DNA from: Bacillota bacterium
GTDB taxonomy: Bacteria > Bacillota > Clostridia > Christensenellales > Borkfalkiaceae
Assembly: GCA_003343805.1 (NCBI GenBank)
Contig: QAKM01000047.1
Location: forward strand, 1 to 29,644
Direction: 5' to 3'
DNA length: 29,644 nt
Shown here: piece by piece, positions 14,167 to 23,106 of the stretch
Numbering within the stretch: position 1 is the stretch's first letter
Layout of the letters: the number at the start of each line of letters is the position of its first letter
Notes under the pieces: model-generated
Database searches by the model: none
What the model was told of the DNA's origin: nothing
Seen by the model: only the letters and a program-made list of their open reading frames with translations
Position numbers and translations under genes: made by a program

Positions 14167-14817
14167 ATGAATAAAGCAATCATCGGCCGCAAGGTCGGCA
14201 TGACGCAGATCTTCGCGGAAGACGGCAAGGTGATCCCCGTCACCGTCGTGGAAGCGGGTCCCTGCCCCGTCGTTCAGGTCAAGACGGTCGAAACGGACGG
14301 CTACTGCGCCCTCAAGCTCGGCTTCGATAAGGTCGAGGACGAAAAGAAGAGCCAGCACGTCTTCAACAAGCCCGATCTCGGGCAGTTCAAGAAGGCGGGC
14401 GTTACCCCCTGCAAGGTGCTCAAGGAAGTGCGCCTTGCTTCCGTCGAAGGCTTCAAGGTGGGCGACGAGCTCAAGGCAGACGTCTTCGCAGCGGGCGACA
14501 AGGTGGATGCACACGGCACTTCCAAGGGCCACGGCTACACCGGTGTCATCAAGCGCTGGAACCAGCACCGCCTCAAGGAAACGCACGGTGTCGGCCCTGT
14601 CCACCGCGAGCCCGGTTCCATGGGTTCCATCAGCGATCCCTCCCGCGTGTTCAAGCACAAGAACCTCGCCGGCCAGTGGGGTGTCGAGACGGTCACCGTC
14701 CAGAACCTCGAGGTCGTGAGAGTGGATGCAGCCCGCAACGCCATCCTCATCAAGGGTGCCATCCCCGGTCCCAAGGGCAGCATCGTCACCCTTGCGGACA
14801 GCGTCAAGGTGAAGTAA
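14167..14817 (+). CDS. rplC: 50S ribosomal protein L3
   Basis: The 216-aa protein starts NKAIIGRKVGMTQIF, the L3 signature, and has the extended loop that reaches toward the peptidyl-transferase centre (RWNQHRLKETHG...HREPGSMGS...DPSRVFKHKNLAGQWG). Compared with the textbook loop, MxGxMGxE is replaced by LAGQWGVE, a moderate variation. It binds 23S rRNA early in assembly. AAAAGGAGTGAA provides the ribosome site, although with a long spacing. Confidence 0.98.
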   Translation: MNKAIIGRKVGMTQIFAEDGKVIPVTVVEAGPCPVVQVKTVETDGYCALKLGFDKVEDEKKSQHVFNKPDLGQFKKAGVTPCKVLKEVRLASVEGFKVGDELKADVFAAGDKVDAHGTSKGHGYTGVIKRWNQHRLKETHGVGPVHREPGSMGSISDPSRVFKHKNLAGQWGVETVTVQNLEVVRVDAARNAILIKGAIPGPKGSIVTLADSVKVK

Positions 14818-14828
14818 GGAGAAAAGAC

Positions 14829-15455
14829 ATGGCAAACGTGAAAGTATATAATATGAAGGGCGCCGAGGTCGGCGAGATCGAGCTCAACGACAGCGTGTTC
14901 GGCGTGGAATACAACGAGCCCCTCATCCATCAGGCCGTCGTCACCTATCTTGCAAACGGCCGTCAGGGCACCAAGTCCACCCTCACCCGCACGGAAGTGC
15001 GCGGCGGCGGTGCAAAGCCCTGGAGACAGAAGGGCACGGGCCGTGCGCGCCAGGGCTCCATCCGCGCACCCCAGTGGACGAAGGGCGGCGTCGTGTTCGC
15101 ACCCAAGTCCCGCGACTTCTCCAAGAAGATGAACAAGACCGCAAAGCGCGGTGCTCTCCTTTCCGCTCTCTCCAAGAAGGTCGCGGACGGCGAGCTCGTC
15201 ATCGTGGACGAGGTCAAGGTCTCCGCTCCCAAGACGAAGGAGATGGAGGCGTTCCGTCAGGCCCTGAAACTTGACAAGCGCACCGTCGTCGTGCTCGACG
15301 AGAACGACAAGGACGTCATCCTTGCGTCCCGCAACATCCAGAAATTCTCCACGATCTCCGTCGATGAGATCAATACCTATGAGATCGTCGCCAACGCGGT
15401 CGTGGTGCTCACCAAGGGCACGGTGAAAAAACTCGAGGAGGCTTACGCGGTATGA
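14829..15455 (+). CDS. rplD: 50S ribosomal protein L4
   Basis: The 208-aa protein has the L4 exit-tunnel loop GGGAKPWRQKGTGRARQGSIRAPQWTKGG at about residues 60-88 and the conserved RRGALLSALS-type helix. L4 binds 23S rRNA; in E. coli it also represses its own operon, which is not shown here. AAGGAGA overlaps the rplC stop. The open frame extends further upstream, but ATG 14829 has the ribosome site and the conserved start. Confidence 0.98.
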   Translation: MANVKVYNMKGAEVGEIELNDSVFGVEYNEPLIHQAVVTYLANGRQGTKSTLTRTEVRGGGAKPWRQKGTGRARQGSIRAPQWTKGGVVFAPKSRDFSKKMNKTAKRGALLSALSKKVADGELVIVDEVKVSAPKTKEMEAFRQALKLDKRTVVVLDENDKDVILASRNIQKFSTISVDEINTYEIVANAVVVLTKGTVKKLEEAYAV

Positions 15456-15742
15456 CACCCGAAGATATCATCTTAAAGCCCGTCCTGACCGAGAAGGGTT
15501 ACGACGGGATCGCGGATAAGAAATACACGTTCATCGTGGCAAAGTCCGCCAACAAGACGCAGATCAAGATCGCCGTCGAAGCGATGTTCGGCGTCGACGT
15601 GAAGAGCGTGAACACGATCACCCGCCCCGGCAAGCTCAAGAGAATGGGCCGCAACGAGGGCTACACGCCCACCACCAAGAAGGCGGTCGTTCAGCTCACG
15701 GAAGCATCCAAACCCATCGAGTACTTCAACTCGTTGACCTAA
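15452..15742 (+). CDS. rplW: 50S ribosomal protein L23
   Basis: The 96-aa protein has the L23 pattern ILKPVLTEKGY...KYTFIVAKSANKTQIKIAVEAMFGV followed by the basic PGKLKRMGR stretch. It lies at the tunnel exit, where trigger factor and SRP dock. The start overlaps rplD by 4 nt (ATGA), and the ribosome site GAGGAGG lies inside rplD, so the two are coupled. Confidence 0.98.
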   Translation: MTPEDIILKPVLTEKGYDGIADKKYTFIVAKSANKTQIKIAVEAMFGVDVKSVNTITRPGKLKRMGRNEGYTPTTKKAVVQLTEASKPIEYFNSLT

Positions 15743-15763
15743 ACCTAGGAGGATATAGGCATT

Positions 15764-16594
15764 ATGGCAGTCAAGAGATATAAACCCACCTCCGCGGCGC
15801 GCCGTTTCATGACCGTTCCCAACTATAAGGAACAGCTCTCGGGCGACAAGGCGGAGCGCTCCCTCCTCGAGGATCAGCGCAAGTCCGGCGGCAGAAACAA
15901 CGCCGGCAGGATCACGGTCCGCCACATCGGCGGCGGCAACAAGCGCAAGTACCGCATCATCGATTTCAAGCGCAATAAGGACGGCATCCCCGCAACGGTC
16001 AAGAGCATCCAGTACGATCCCAACCGCAGCGCGAACATCGCCCTCCTCGTCTATGCAGACGGCGAAAAGCGCTACATCCTCGCTCCCGTCGGTCTCAACG
16101 TCGGCGACAAGGTGACGAGCGGCTTTGGCTCCGACATCAAGGTCGGCAACGCGCTCGCACTCAAGGATATCCCCGTCGGTACGATGGTGCACAACATCGA
16201 AATGAAGCCCGGCCGCGGCGCTCAGATCGCAAGGGCAGCCGGCATCTCCGCTCAGATCATGGCGTGCGAGAACGGCTATGCGACCATCAAGATGCCTTCG
16301 GGCGAGATGCGCCTCATCCCCGCCGAGTGCCGTGCGACCATCGGTCAGGTCGGCAACGTCGAGCACGAGATCATCCGCATCGGTAAGGCCGGCAAGACGC
16401 GCCACCTCGGCACCCGTCCCACCGTCCGCGGTTCCGTCATGAACCCCAACGACCACCCTCACGGCGGCGGCGAAGGCAAGTCCCCTGTCGGTCATGCCGG
16501 TCCCGAAACGCCTTGGGGCAAGCCCGCTCTCGGATATAAGACGAGAAAGAAGAAGAATCCGACGAGCAAATTCATCCTTAAGAGGATCAACTGA
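15764..16594 (+). CDS. rplB: 50S ribosomal protein L2
   Basis: The 276-aa protein spans the full L2 length. It has the N-terminal [14 protein letters not shown] start, the SH3-like core with [15 protein letters not shown], and the C-terminal signature [18 protein letters not shown] that contains the histidine important for peptidyl transfer. TAGGAGGAT precedes the ATG. Confidence 0.99.
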   Translation: MAVKRYKPTSAARRFMTVPNYKEQLSGDKAERSLLEDQRKSGGRNNAGRITVRHIGGGNKRKYRIIDFKRNKDGIPATVKSIQYDPNRSANIALLVYADGEKRYILAPVGLNVGDKVTSGFGSDIKVGNALALKDIPVGTMVHNIEMKPGRGAQIARAAGISAQIMACENGYATIKMPSGEMRLIPAECRATIGQVGNVEHEIIRIGKAGKTRHLGTRPTVRGSVMNPNDHPHGGGEGKSPVGHAGPETPWGKPALGYKTRKKKNPTSKFILKRIN

Positions 16595-16608
16595 GGAGGA
16601 CAGGTCAG

Positions 16609-16887
16609 ATGTCGAGAAGTGTCAAGAAAGGGCCTTACGTCGAAGCGAAGCTTTTGAGCCGCATCGAGGCCATGAACGAAGCAAACGAAAAGAAAGTGCT
16701 CAAGACCTGGTCGAGAGCATCGACGATCTTCCCTCAGATGGTCGGTCACACGATCGCGGTCTACGACGGCAGGAAGCACGTTCCCGTATATATCACGGAG
16801 GACATGGTGGGCTGCAAGCTCGGCGAGTTCGCTCCCACGAGAACGTTCCGCGGTCATACGGCGAAGACCACGTCGCCTAAGAAGTGA
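16609..16887 (+). CDS. rpsS: 30S ribosomal protein S19
   Basis: The 92-aa protein starts [15 protein letters not shown] and holds [29 protein letters not shown] and GEFAPTRTF, all classic S19. It forms a complex with S13 in the 30S head. GAGGAGGAC gives the ribosome site. Confidence 0.99.
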   Translation: MSRSVKKGPYVEAKLLSRIEAMNEANEKKVLKTWSRASTIFPQMVGHTIAVYDGRKHVPVYITEDMVGCKLGEFAPTRTFRGHTAKTTSPKK

Positions 16888-16898
16888 GGAGGAAAGCA

Positions 16899-17297
16899 AT
16901 GGCTGGCAATATGAAGAAGAAGGCCGCAAGAGTGGAAGAAAGAAGAGAAAAACGCCCTTACGCGGTCGCAAAATATATCAGGATCTCCCCCTACAAGGTG
17001 AGAACGGTACTCGACCTCATCCGCGGCAAGTCCGTGCAGGAGGCAGGTGCCATCCTCGACAACTGCCCCAACGGCGGCGCCGCTCCCACCAAGAAGGTGC
17101 TCATGAGCGCCGTTGCCAATGCGGAGCACAACCAGGGTATGGACCGCAACGATCTGTACGTTGCCGAGTGCTTTGCGAACGGCGGCACGATGCTGAAGAG
17201 AATGCAGCCCGTCTCCAAGGGCAGGGGCCACGCAATTTTGAAGAGAACGAGCCACATCACGGTCATCCTCGATGTGAAGCATACGGAGGGAATCTAA
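16899..17297 (+). CDS. rplV: 50S ribosomal protein L22
   Basis: The 132-aa protein has the L22 core [28 protein letters not shown] and the tunnel-lining hairpin ending in [20 protein letters not shown] 16899 was chosen because GGAGG (16888-16892) lies 6 nt upstream; a GTG at 16884 overlaps the rpsS stop and lacks a site. The N-terminus carries about 20 extra basic residues ([16 protein letters not shown]) compared with short L22 proteins. Confidence 0.97.
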   Translation: MAGNMKKKAARVEERREKRPYAVAKYIRISPYKVRTVLDLIRGKSVQEAGAILDNCPNGGAAPTKKVLMSAVANAEHNQGMDRNDLYVAECFANGGTMLKRMQPVSKGRGHAILKRTSHITVILDVKHTEGI

Positions 17298-17298
17298 C

Positions 17299-17958
17299 AT
17301 GGGACAGAAAGTCAATCCTCACGGCCTGAGAGTGGGCGTCATCAAACCCTGGGACACCCAGTGGTACGCCGACAAGAAGGAGTTCTCCGTCTATCTGAAG
17401 GAGGACTATTCCATCCGTACCTTCATCAAGAAGAAGTACTATGCGGCAGCGATCAGCAAGATCCTCATCGAGAGGGCTGCGGGCAAGATCGTCGTCACCA
17501 TCTACACGGGCCGTCCCGGTGTGCTCATCGGCAAGGCCGGTTCCGAGATCGAAGTGATCAAGAAGGACCTTACGAAGCTCACCAAGGGCAAGCCGGTCAT
17601 CATCAACGTCACCGAGGTCCGCAAAGTGGATGCAGACGCACAGCTCGTTGCCGAGAGCGTTGCGGCACAGCTCGAGAAGCGTATGTCCTTCCGCCGTGCG
17701 ATGAAGCAGGCGATCGGCAGGACGATGCGCGCCGGCGTGAAGGGCGTCAAGATGCAGGTCAGCGGCCGTCTCGACGGGCGCGAGATCGCAGGCACCGAGC
17801 ACTATCACGAGGGCAGCATCCCGCTTCAGACGCTGCGCGCCGATATCGATTACGGCTTCGCGGAAGCGCACACCACCTTCGGCATGATCGGCGTCAAGTG
17901 CTGGATCTATAAGGGCGAAGTGCTCAAGGGCGCGAAGAGAGCGGAAGGAGGCAAGTAA
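17299..17958 (+). CDS. rpsC: 30S ribosomal protein S3
   Basis: The 219-aa protein begins [22 protein letters not shown]. It has the KH domain with [21 protein letters not shown] and the C-terminal [25 protein letters not shown] signature. It forms part of the mRNA entry helicase with S4 and S5. It starts 1 nt after the rplV stop. Confidence 0.99.
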   Translation: MGQKVNPHGLRVGVIKPWDTQWYADKKEFSVYLKEDYSIRTFIKKKYYAAAISKILIERAAGKIVVTIYTGRPGVLIGKAGSEIEVIKKDLTKLTKGKPVIINVTEVRKVDADAQLVAESVAAQLEKRMSFRRAMKQAIGRTMRAGVKGVKMQVSGRLDGREIAGTEHYHEGSIPLQTLRADIDYGFAEAHTTFGMIGVKCWIYKGEVLKGAKRAEGGK

Positions 17959-18398
17959 TGTTAATTCCGAAGAGAGTCAAGAGAAGAAAGCAGCACCGCC
18001 CCACGATGAAGGGCGCCGCACATAAGGGCAACAAGGTCGCTTACGGCGAGTACGGCCTCGTTGCGGAAGAGAGCGGCTGGATCAAGTCCAACCAGATCGA
18101 GGCTGCCCGTATCGCGATGACCCGTTTCATCAAGCGCGGCGGCAAGGTGTGGATCGATATCTTCCCCCACAAGCCCATCACCCGTCACCCTGCGGAAGCC
18201 CGTATGGGTTCCGGTAAGGGCGCGGTGGAATACTGGATCGCGGTCGTCAAACCCGGCACCGTGATGTTTGAGATGGCGGGCGTGAGCGAGGACGTCGCAC
18301 GCGAGGCAATGCGTCTTGCGGGCCACAAGCTCCCCGTTAAGTGCAAGTTCGTAAAGAAGGCGGACCTCGAAAATACTGCAGAAGGCGGTGAAGTCTGA
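17958..18398 (+). CDS. rplP: 50S ribosomal protein L16
   Basis: The 146-aa protein reads [18 protein letters not shown] and later [38 protein letters not shown], the L16 signature. It helps position tRNA and is a late assembly protein. Its ATG overlaps the rpsC TAA by one base. Confidence 0.99.
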   Translation: MLIPKRVKRRKQHRPTMKGAAHKGNKVAYGEYGLVAEESGWIKSNQIEAARIAMTRFIKRGGKVWIDIFPHKPITRHPAEARMGSGKGAVEYWIAVVKPGTVMFEMAGVSEDVAREAMRLAGHKLPVKCKFVKKADLENTAEGGEV

Positions 18399-18598
18399 TG
18401 AAAGGGAACGAATTCCATAACATGACCGACGTCGAGCTCGCTGAAAAGCTGAAGGAGCTCAAGAGCGAGCTTTTCAACCTCCGTTTCCGTCACGCATCGG
18501 GACAGCTCGAAAACCCCGTCTCGATCAGAACGTGCAAGCGGAACATCGCGCGCGTCAACACGGAGATCCGTGCGCGTGAGTTAAAGGCAAAGGCATGA
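18398..18598 (+). CDS. rpmC: 50S ribosomal protein L29
   Basis: The 66-aa helical-hairpin protein has [32 protein letters not shown] followed by [13 protein letters not shown], typical L29. The start overlaps the rplP TGA by one base (TGATG). It sits near the tunnel exit beside L23. A few residues (KGNEFHN) precede the usual start; an internal ATG at 18422 would give a shorter form but has no ribosome site. Confidence 0.97.
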   Translation: MKGNEFHNMTDVELAEKLKELKSELFNLRFRHASGQLENPVSIRTCKRNIARVNTEIRARELKAKA

Positions 18599-18608
18599 GG
18601 TGACGAAG

Positions 18609-18863
18609 ATGGAAAGAAATCTTAGAAAAGAAAGAGTCGGCATCGTTGTGTCCGACAAGATGGATAAGACGGTCGTCGTCGCCGTGACGGATAAGAGCAT
18701 CCACCCCGTCTACAAGAAGACGATCACCAAGACCCGCCGTTTCAAGGCGCACGACGAAGAGAACGAGTGCGGCGTCGGCGACAAGGTCCGCATCGTCGAG
18801 ACGAGAAAGCTCAGCAAGGACAAGAATTGGAGAGTTGCCGAGATCGTCGAGAAGGCGAAGTAA
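18609..18863 (+). CDS. rpsQ: 30S ribosomal protein S17
   Basis: The 84-aa OB-fold protein reads [24 protein letters not shown] and [21 protein letters not shown] with [20 protein letters not shown], standard S17. ATG 18609 follows GAGGTGA; an in-frame GTG at 18600 lies within that ribosome site, so it is not the start. It is the last gene of the classical S10 block. Confidence 0.98.
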   Translation: MERNLRKERVGIVVSDKMDKTVVVAVTDKSIHPVYKKTITKTRRFKAHDEENECGVGDKVRIVETRKLSKDKNWRVAEIVEKAK

Positions 18864-18881
18864 GCAGAAGGAGAATAAGCT

Positions 18882-19250
18882 ATGATACAACCTCAGACCA
18901 GGCTGAAAGCGGCGGACAACTCGGGCGCAAAGGAGCTGATGTGCATCCGCGTTCTGGGTGGCTCCTTCCGCAGAAGCGGCAATATCGGTGACGTCATCGT
19001 GGCGTCCGTCAAAACTGCGACCCCCGGCGGCGCCGTCAAGAAGGGCGACGTCGTCAAGGCAGTCATCGTCCGGAGCGCAAAGGGCATCCGCCGTGCAGAC
19101 GGTACCTACATCCGCTTCGACGACAACGCGGCTGTCATCATCGACAGCCAGAAGCAGCCCAAGGGCACCCGTATCTTTGGGCCCATTGCAAGAGAGCTGA
19201 GAGAGAAGGATTACATGAGGATCATCTCCCTCGCTCCCGAGGTACTGTAA
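18882..19250 (+). CDS. rplN: 50S ribosomal protein L14
   Basis: The 122-aa protein begins [27 protein letters not shown] and ends in [16 protein letters not shown]. This is a canonical full-length L14, which binds L19 and the silencing factor RsfS at the subunit interface. AGAAGGAGAATA precedes the ATG. Confidence 0.99.
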   Translation: MIQPQTRLKAADNSGAKELMCIRVLGGSFRRSGNIGDVIVASVKTATPGGAVKKGDVVKAVIVRSAKGIRRADGTYIRFDDNAAVIIDSQKQPKGTRIFGPIARELREKDYMRIISLAPEVL

Positions 19251-19262
19251 GGAGGCCGAGCA

Positions 19263-19709
19263 ATGAACGTAAAGATCAACGATACCGTGCGCGTTTTAAC
19301 GGGCAAGTACAAGGGTAAGGAAGGGAAGGTCCTCGTGACCTCTCCCAAGCACAACACCGTCATCGTCGAGGGCGTGAACATCGTACACAAGCACGAGAAG
19401 GCGAGAAGAGCCAACGAGACGAGCAAGATCGTCACCGAAGAGGCTCCCATCGACGTCTCCAACGTTCAGGTCGTCTGCGACAAGTGCGGCAAGGCAACGA
19501 GAGTCGCCCATGCCGAGATCGACGGGAAGAAGGTGCGCGTCTGCAAGAAGTGCGGCGCCGTCCTCGACAAGGCTTATTCCAAGAAGGCCAAGGCAGACGC
19601 GGCCGCAGCGGAAGAAGCTCCCAAGAAGAGGGTGAGAAAGCGCAGCGCAAAGAATGCCGAAGAGCAGGAGACCGCCGAGAGCACGTCCGCTGTCACGGGC
19701 GAAGAATAA
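19263..19709 (+). CDS. rplX: 50S ribosomal protein L24 with zinc site and charged tail
   Basis: The 148-aa protein has a KOW domain (GDTVRVLTGKYKGKEGKVL-like, residues 6-24) and a zinc knuckle with Cys72, Cys75, Cys94 and Cys97, as in zinc-type L24. The usual protein ends near residue 103. Here about 45 further residues rich in Ala, Lys and Glu (KKAKADAAAAEEAPKKRV onward) form a probably disordered tail. L24 is an assembly initiator next to the tunnel exit. AAGGAGGC precedes the ATG. Confidence 0.97.
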   Translation: MNVKINDTVRVLTGKYKGKEGKVLVTSPKHNTVIVEGVNIVHKHEKARRANETSKIVTEEAPIDVSNVQVVCDKCGKATRVAHAEIDGKKVRVCKKCGAVLDKAYSKKAKADAAAAEEAPKKRVRKRSAKNAEEQETAESTSAVTGEE

Positions 19710-19731
19710 GGCCGGCGGGTAAGGAGTAAAT

Positions 19732-20322
19732 ATGGCAAAGAAGGAAAGCTCCGCTGTAGCGGAGGAAAAGGCTCCCGCAGCCAAGAGCAGAGTGAAGGTA
19801 CAGTACGACACCGAAGTCGTGCCCTACCTCATGAAGAAGTTCGGCTACAAGTCGGTCATGCAGGTGCCCCGCATCGAAAAGATCGTCATCAACACCGGTC
19901 TTGGCGACATCAAGGACAACCAGAAGTCCATGCAGATCACGGAAGGCGAACTCAAACTCATCACGGGCCAGAAGCCCATCTACTGCAAGGCGACCAAGTC
20001 TGTCGCAAACTTCAAGGTAAGAGAGGGCATGAACGTCGGTCTCAAGGTCACGCTGCGCGGCAAGCGTATGTATGACTTCTACGATAAGCTCGTGTCCATC
20101 GCCCTTCCCCGCGTGCGCGACTTCCGCGGCGTTTCCGCGAAGGCATTCGACGGCAGAGGCAACTATGCGCTCGGCCTCAAGGAGCAGCTCATCTTCCCCG
20201 AGATCACCTACGATCAGGTCGAGAAGATCCGCGGTATGGACGTCTGCATCGTCACGACGGCGCAGACGGACGAGGAAGCGAGAGAACTGTTGACGGCACT
20301 CGGGATGCCCTTCAAGAAGTAA
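19732..20322 (+). CDS. rplE: 50S ribosomal protein L5 with N-terminal extension
   Basis: The 196-aa protein carries the L5 signature [14 protein letters not shown] and later [31 protein letters not shown]. Relative to the usual 179-180 aa it has about 16 extra N-terminal residues ([16 protein letters not shown]), of the same Ala/Lys/Glu type as the tail of the preceding L24. It binds 5S rRNA in the central protuberance. AAGGAGTAA precedes the ATG. Confidence 0.98.
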   Translation: MAKKESSAVAEEKAPAAKSRVKVQYDTEVVPYLMKKFGYKSVMQVPRIEKIVINTGLGDIKDNQKSMQITEGELKLITGQKPIYCKATKSVANFKVREGMNVGLKVTLRGKRMYDFYDKLVSIALPRVRDFRGVSAKAFDGRGNYALGLKEQLIFPEITYDQVEKIRGMDVCIVTTAQTDEEARELLTALGMPFKK

Positions 20323-20333
20323 GGAGATACGAC

Positions 20334-20519
20334 ATGGCAAAGAAGTCAATGATCAATAAGCAGCAAAAGACGCCCAAGTATTCCACGCGTGCTTACACCC
20401 GTTGCACGATCTGCGGAAGACCGCACGCCGTCCTGAGAAAGTACGGGATCTGCCGTATTTGCTTCAGGAACCTTGCATACAAGGGCCAGATCCCCGGCGT
20501 GAAGAAGTCGAGCTGGTAA
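20334..20519 (+). CDS. rpsN: 30S ribosomal protein S14, zinc type
   Basis: The 61-aa protein is the short, zinc-binding (type Z) S14, with Cys24, Cys27, Cys40 and Cys43 in [40 protein letters not shown]. The long zinc-free paralogue is not in this window. AAGGAGATA precedes the ATG. Confidence 0.99.
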   Translation: MAKKSMINKQQKTPKYSTRAYTRCTICGRPHAVLRKYGICRICFRNLAYKGQIPGVKKSSW

Positions 20520-20530
20520 GGAGGTAAGAG

Positions 20531-20923
20531 ATGACAGATCCTATCGCAGATATGCTCACAAGAATCAGAAACGCTCTCACCGTCCATAAGGACACGGTCG
20601 AGGTCCCTTCCTCCAAAATGAAGGCTGCCATCGCGCAGATCATGCTCGAAGAGGGGTATCTCAAGGGCGTCGAGCTCGTCGAGGACGGCTTCAACGGCAA
20701 GCTCGTTCTCACGCTCAAATACACGGACGACAACCGCTCGGTCATCAACGGCCTCAAGCGTGTTTCCAAGCCCGGTCTCAGAACGTACAGCGGCGCCGAG
20801 AATATGCCCAAGGTGTTGGGCGGGTTCGGCATCGCCATCGTCTCCACCAACCAGGGCATCATGACGGACAAGCAGGCAAAGCTCAGGAACGTGGGCGGCG
20901 AAGTGCTCTGCTACGTCTATTAA
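20531..20923 (+). CDS. rpsH: 30S ribosomal protein S8
   Basis: The 130-aa protein starts TDPIADMLTRIRNAL and has the S8 C-terminal pattern GGFGIAIVSTNQGIMTDKQAKLRNVGGEVLCYVY. It is a primary 16S rRNA binder and, in E. coli, the repressor of the spc operon. AAGGAGGT precedes the ATG. Confidence 0.99.
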   Translation: MTDPIADMLTRIRNALTVHKDTVEVPSSKMKAAIAQIMLEEGYLKGVELVEDGFNGKLVLTLKYTDDNRSVINGLKRVSKPGLRTYSGAENMPKVLGGFGIAIVSTNQGIMTDKQAKLRNVGGEVLCYVY

Positions 20924-20933
20924 GGAGGGAGTT

Positions 20934-21482
20934 ATGTCGAGAATCGGTAAGATGAGTATCGCGCTCCCCCAGGGCGTTGACGTCAAGTGCGAAAATTCCG
21001 TCATCACGGTCAAGGGTCCCAAGGGGACGCTCACCCGTGAGATGAAGGGCGCCATCGAGTTCAAGACGGAGAACGGCCATCTCTCCCTCGTTGCTCTCAA
21101 CGAGGACAAGGAGACGGGTGCGCTCCACGGCCTCTACCGCGCGCTCGTCGCCGGCATGGTGAAGGGCGTGTCCGAAGGCTATCAGAAGGCCCTCGAAGTC
21201 AAGGGCGTCGGCTGGAGAGCGGCGATGCAGGGCAACAAGCTCGTCCTCAACGTCGGTTTCTCCCATCCCGTCGAAGTCACCCAGCCCGAGGGCATCAAGA
21301 TCGAGTGCCCCACGCAGACGGACATCGTCGTTTCGGGCATCGACAAGGTGCTCGTCGGTCAGGTCGCGGCAGACCTTCGTGCCATCCGCGTCCCCGAGCC
21401 CTACCACGGCTACGGCATCCGCTACAAGGGCGAGCACGTCGAGCATAAGGAAGGCAAGACGAGCGGCAAGGGCAAGAAGTAA
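20934..21482 (+). CDS. rplF: 50S ribosomal protein L6
   Basis: The 182-aa protein begins [32 protein letters not shown] and ends with [29 protein letters not shown], the two-domain L6. It contacts the factor-binding centre. AAGGAGGGAG precedes the ATG. Confidence 0.99.
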   Translation: MSRIGKMSIALPQGVDVKCENSVITVKGPKGTLTREMKGAIEFKTENGHLSLVALNEDKETGALHGLYRALVAGMVKGVSEGYQKALEVKGVGWRAAMQGNKLVLNVGFSHPVEVTQPEGIKIECPTQTDIVVSGIDKVLVGQVAADLRAIRVPEPYHGYGIRYKGEHVEHKEGKTSGKGKK

Positions 21483-21493
21483 AGGAGCGTATC

Positions 21494-21862
21494 ATGATAA
21501 CGAAAATCGATAAAAATTCGGTCAGACAGCGCCGCCACGCCCGTGTCCGCAAGCACGTTTCGGGCACGGCGGAAACGCCCCGTCTGAATGTTTACAGAAG
21601 TCTCAATCACATCTATGTGCAGGTGATCGACGACGTGAAGGGTGTGACGCTCGCGTCCGCCTCCACGCTCGAAAAGACCATCCGCGAAGAGATCGCAGGC
21701 AAGACCAAGACGGAAGCTGCCAAGATCGTCGGGAAAGCCGTTGCAGAGCGCGCCAAGGAGAAGGGGATCGCGTCGGTCGTGTTCGACCGCGGCGGATACC
21801 TTTACACGGGCCGCGTGAAGGCAGTCGCAGACGGCGCGCGCGAAGCCGGGCTGGAATTCTAA
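21494..21862 (+). CDS. rplR: 50S ribosomal protein L18
   Basis: The 122-aa protein has [37 protein letters not shown] and the C-terminal [28 protein letters not shown], standard L18. It binds 5S rRNA together with L5. AAAGGAGC precedes the ATG. Confidence 0.99.
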   Translation: MITKIDKNSVRQRRHARVRKHVSGTAETPRLNVYRSLNHIYVQVIDDVKGVTLASASTLEKTIREEIAGKTKTEAAKIVGKAVAERAKEKGIASVVFDRGGYLYTGRVKAVADGAREAGLEF

Positions 21863-21874
21863 GAGGAGAACATC

Positions 21875-22393
21875 ATGGCAAGAGAAAACAGACCTCAGAG
21901 AAAACAGGATCAGGACGACGGCTTCATCAAAAAGCTGATCGGCATCAACCGCGTCAGCAAGACGGTGAAGGGCGGCCGCAATATGCGCTTTGCTGCACTT
22001 GTCGTCGTCGGTGACGGCAACGGCAAGGTCGGCTACGGTCAGGGCAAGGCAAAGGAAGTGCCCGAGGCGATCGAAAAGGCCACCCAGGCAGCCAAGAAGA
22101 ACCTCATCAACGTGCCCGTCGTGGATACGACCATCCCCCACGAAGTGCTCGGCAAGTTCGGCAAGGGCGCAGTCCTCATGATGCCCGCCGAAAACGGTAC
22201 CGGCGTCATCGCGGGCGGTCCCGTGCGTGCGGTCATGGAAGCCGCAGGCATCAAGAACATCCGGACGAAGTCCCACGGTACGCAGAACCCCGTCAACTGC
22301 ATCAAGGCAGTCGTCGCGGGCCTTGCAGAGCTCAAGACGGCGGAAGAGATCGCCGCTCTCCGCGGTAAGACCGTGGAAGAGATCGTCGGTTAA
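21875..22393 (+). CDS. rpsE: 30S ribosomal protein S5
   Basis: The 172-aa protein has the S5 double-stranded RNA-binding start [46 protein letters not shown] and the conserved [19 protein letters not shown]. With S3 and S4 it forms the mRNA entry site and affects decoding accuracy. AAGAGGAGAA precedes the ATG. Confidence 0.99.
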   Translation: MARENRPQRKQDQDDGFIKKLIGINRVSKTVKGGRNMRFAALVVVGDGNGKVGYGQGKAKEVPEAIEKATQAAKKNLINVPVVDTTIPHEVLGKFGKGAVLMMPAENGTGVIAGGPVRAVMEAAGIKNIRTKSHGTQNPVNCIKAVVAGLAELKTAEEIAALRGKTVEEIVG

Positions 22394-22404
22394 GGAGGAC
22401 GGAA

Positions 22405-22578
22405 ATGGTTAAAGTAACGCTGATTAAGAGCACCATCGGTGAGATCGAGTCGGTCAAGGCAACGGTCGCATCGCTCGGGCTCAAGAAGATCCGTTCCGAA
22501 CGCACGTTTGAAGATACGCCCGCCCTTCGCGGCAAGCTCAAGAAGGTCGAGCACCTCGTCAAGGTCGAGAACGTATAA
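22405..22578 (+). CDS. rpmD: 50S ribosomal protein L30
   Basis: This short gene encodes 57 aa starting [33 protein letters not shown], followed by [21 protein letters not shown], the L30 signature. It lies in its usual place between rpsE and rplO. AAGGAGGAC precedes the ATG by 6 nt. The length is standard. Confidence 0.97.
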   Translation: MVKVTLIKSTIGEIESVKATVASLGLKKIRSERTFEDTPALRGKLKKVEHLVKVENV

Positions 22579-22588
22579 GGAGACAGCA

Positions 22589-23038
22589 ATGAGAATCGAT
22601 ACTATTTCTCCCGCCGAGGGAGCGAGAACATCCGCAAAGCGCCTTGGCCGCGGCATCGGCTCCGGCCTGGGCAAGACGAGCGGCAAGGGCCACAAGGGTC
22701 AGTGGGCGCGTTCGGGCGGCGGTGTCCGTCCGGGCTTTGAAGGCGGCCAGATGCCCCTTGCAAGAAGAGTGCCCAAGCGCGGTTTCAACAATGCGTTCCG
22801 CAAGGAGTACGTCATCGTCAACCTCTCCGCGCTTTCCGATCTTCCCGCAGGAACCGTCGTCGACTACGGTTTTGTCATGGAGAACGGTCTTGCAAAGGCA
22901 GTCAAGAACGATTCCGGGCTCAAGGTGCTCGGGAACGGCGAACTCAACGTTGCCCTCACGGTCAGGGCGGCTAAATTCTCCGCGTCTGCGAAGGCTGCCA
23001 TCGAGCAGGCGGGCGGCACGGCGGAAGTGATCGAGTGA
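22589..23038 (+). CDS. rplO: 50S ribosomal protein L15
   Basis: The 149-aa protein has the glycine- and lysine-rich L15 head ([28 protein letters not shown]) and the [20 protein letters not shown] motif. The ATG at 22589 follows AAGGAGA overlapping the rpmD stop; the frame stays open upstream, but that part is the shadow of L30. A GC hairpin follows the stop. Confidence 0.99.
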   Translation: MRIDTISPAEGARTSAKRLGRGIGSGLGKTSGKGHKGQWARSGGGVRPGFEGGQMPLARRVPKRGFNNAFRKEYVIVNLSALSDLPAGTVVDYGFVMENGLAKAVKNDSGLKVLGNGELNVALTVRAAKFSASAKAAIEQAGGTAEVIE

Positions 23039-23041
23039 TCA

Positions 23042-23059
23042 GACGCCCCTCGGGGCGTC
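23042..23059 (+). other. Hairpin between rplO and secY
   Basis: GACGCCC (23042-23048) and GGGCGTC (23053-23059) form a 7-bp stem with a CTCG loop. No T-run follows, so it is unlikely to stop transcription fully. At 68 nt, this is the largest gap in the spc block before infA; the hairpin may separate secY expression from the ribosomal genes upstream. Confidence 0.6.
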
Positions 23060-23106
23060 ATTCCGTCGCTTCTGTCCCGTTTTGCGGCAAAGAACAGGAG
23101 TAAAAC

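Noticed and set aside
16884..16898. GTG start for rplV overlapping rpsS
   Set aside because: The ribosome site GGAGG lies downstream of this codon and fits ATG 16899.
22439..22588. N-terminal extension of L15
   Set aside because: This part of the frame overlaps rpmD (L30), and the ribosome site points to ATG 22589.
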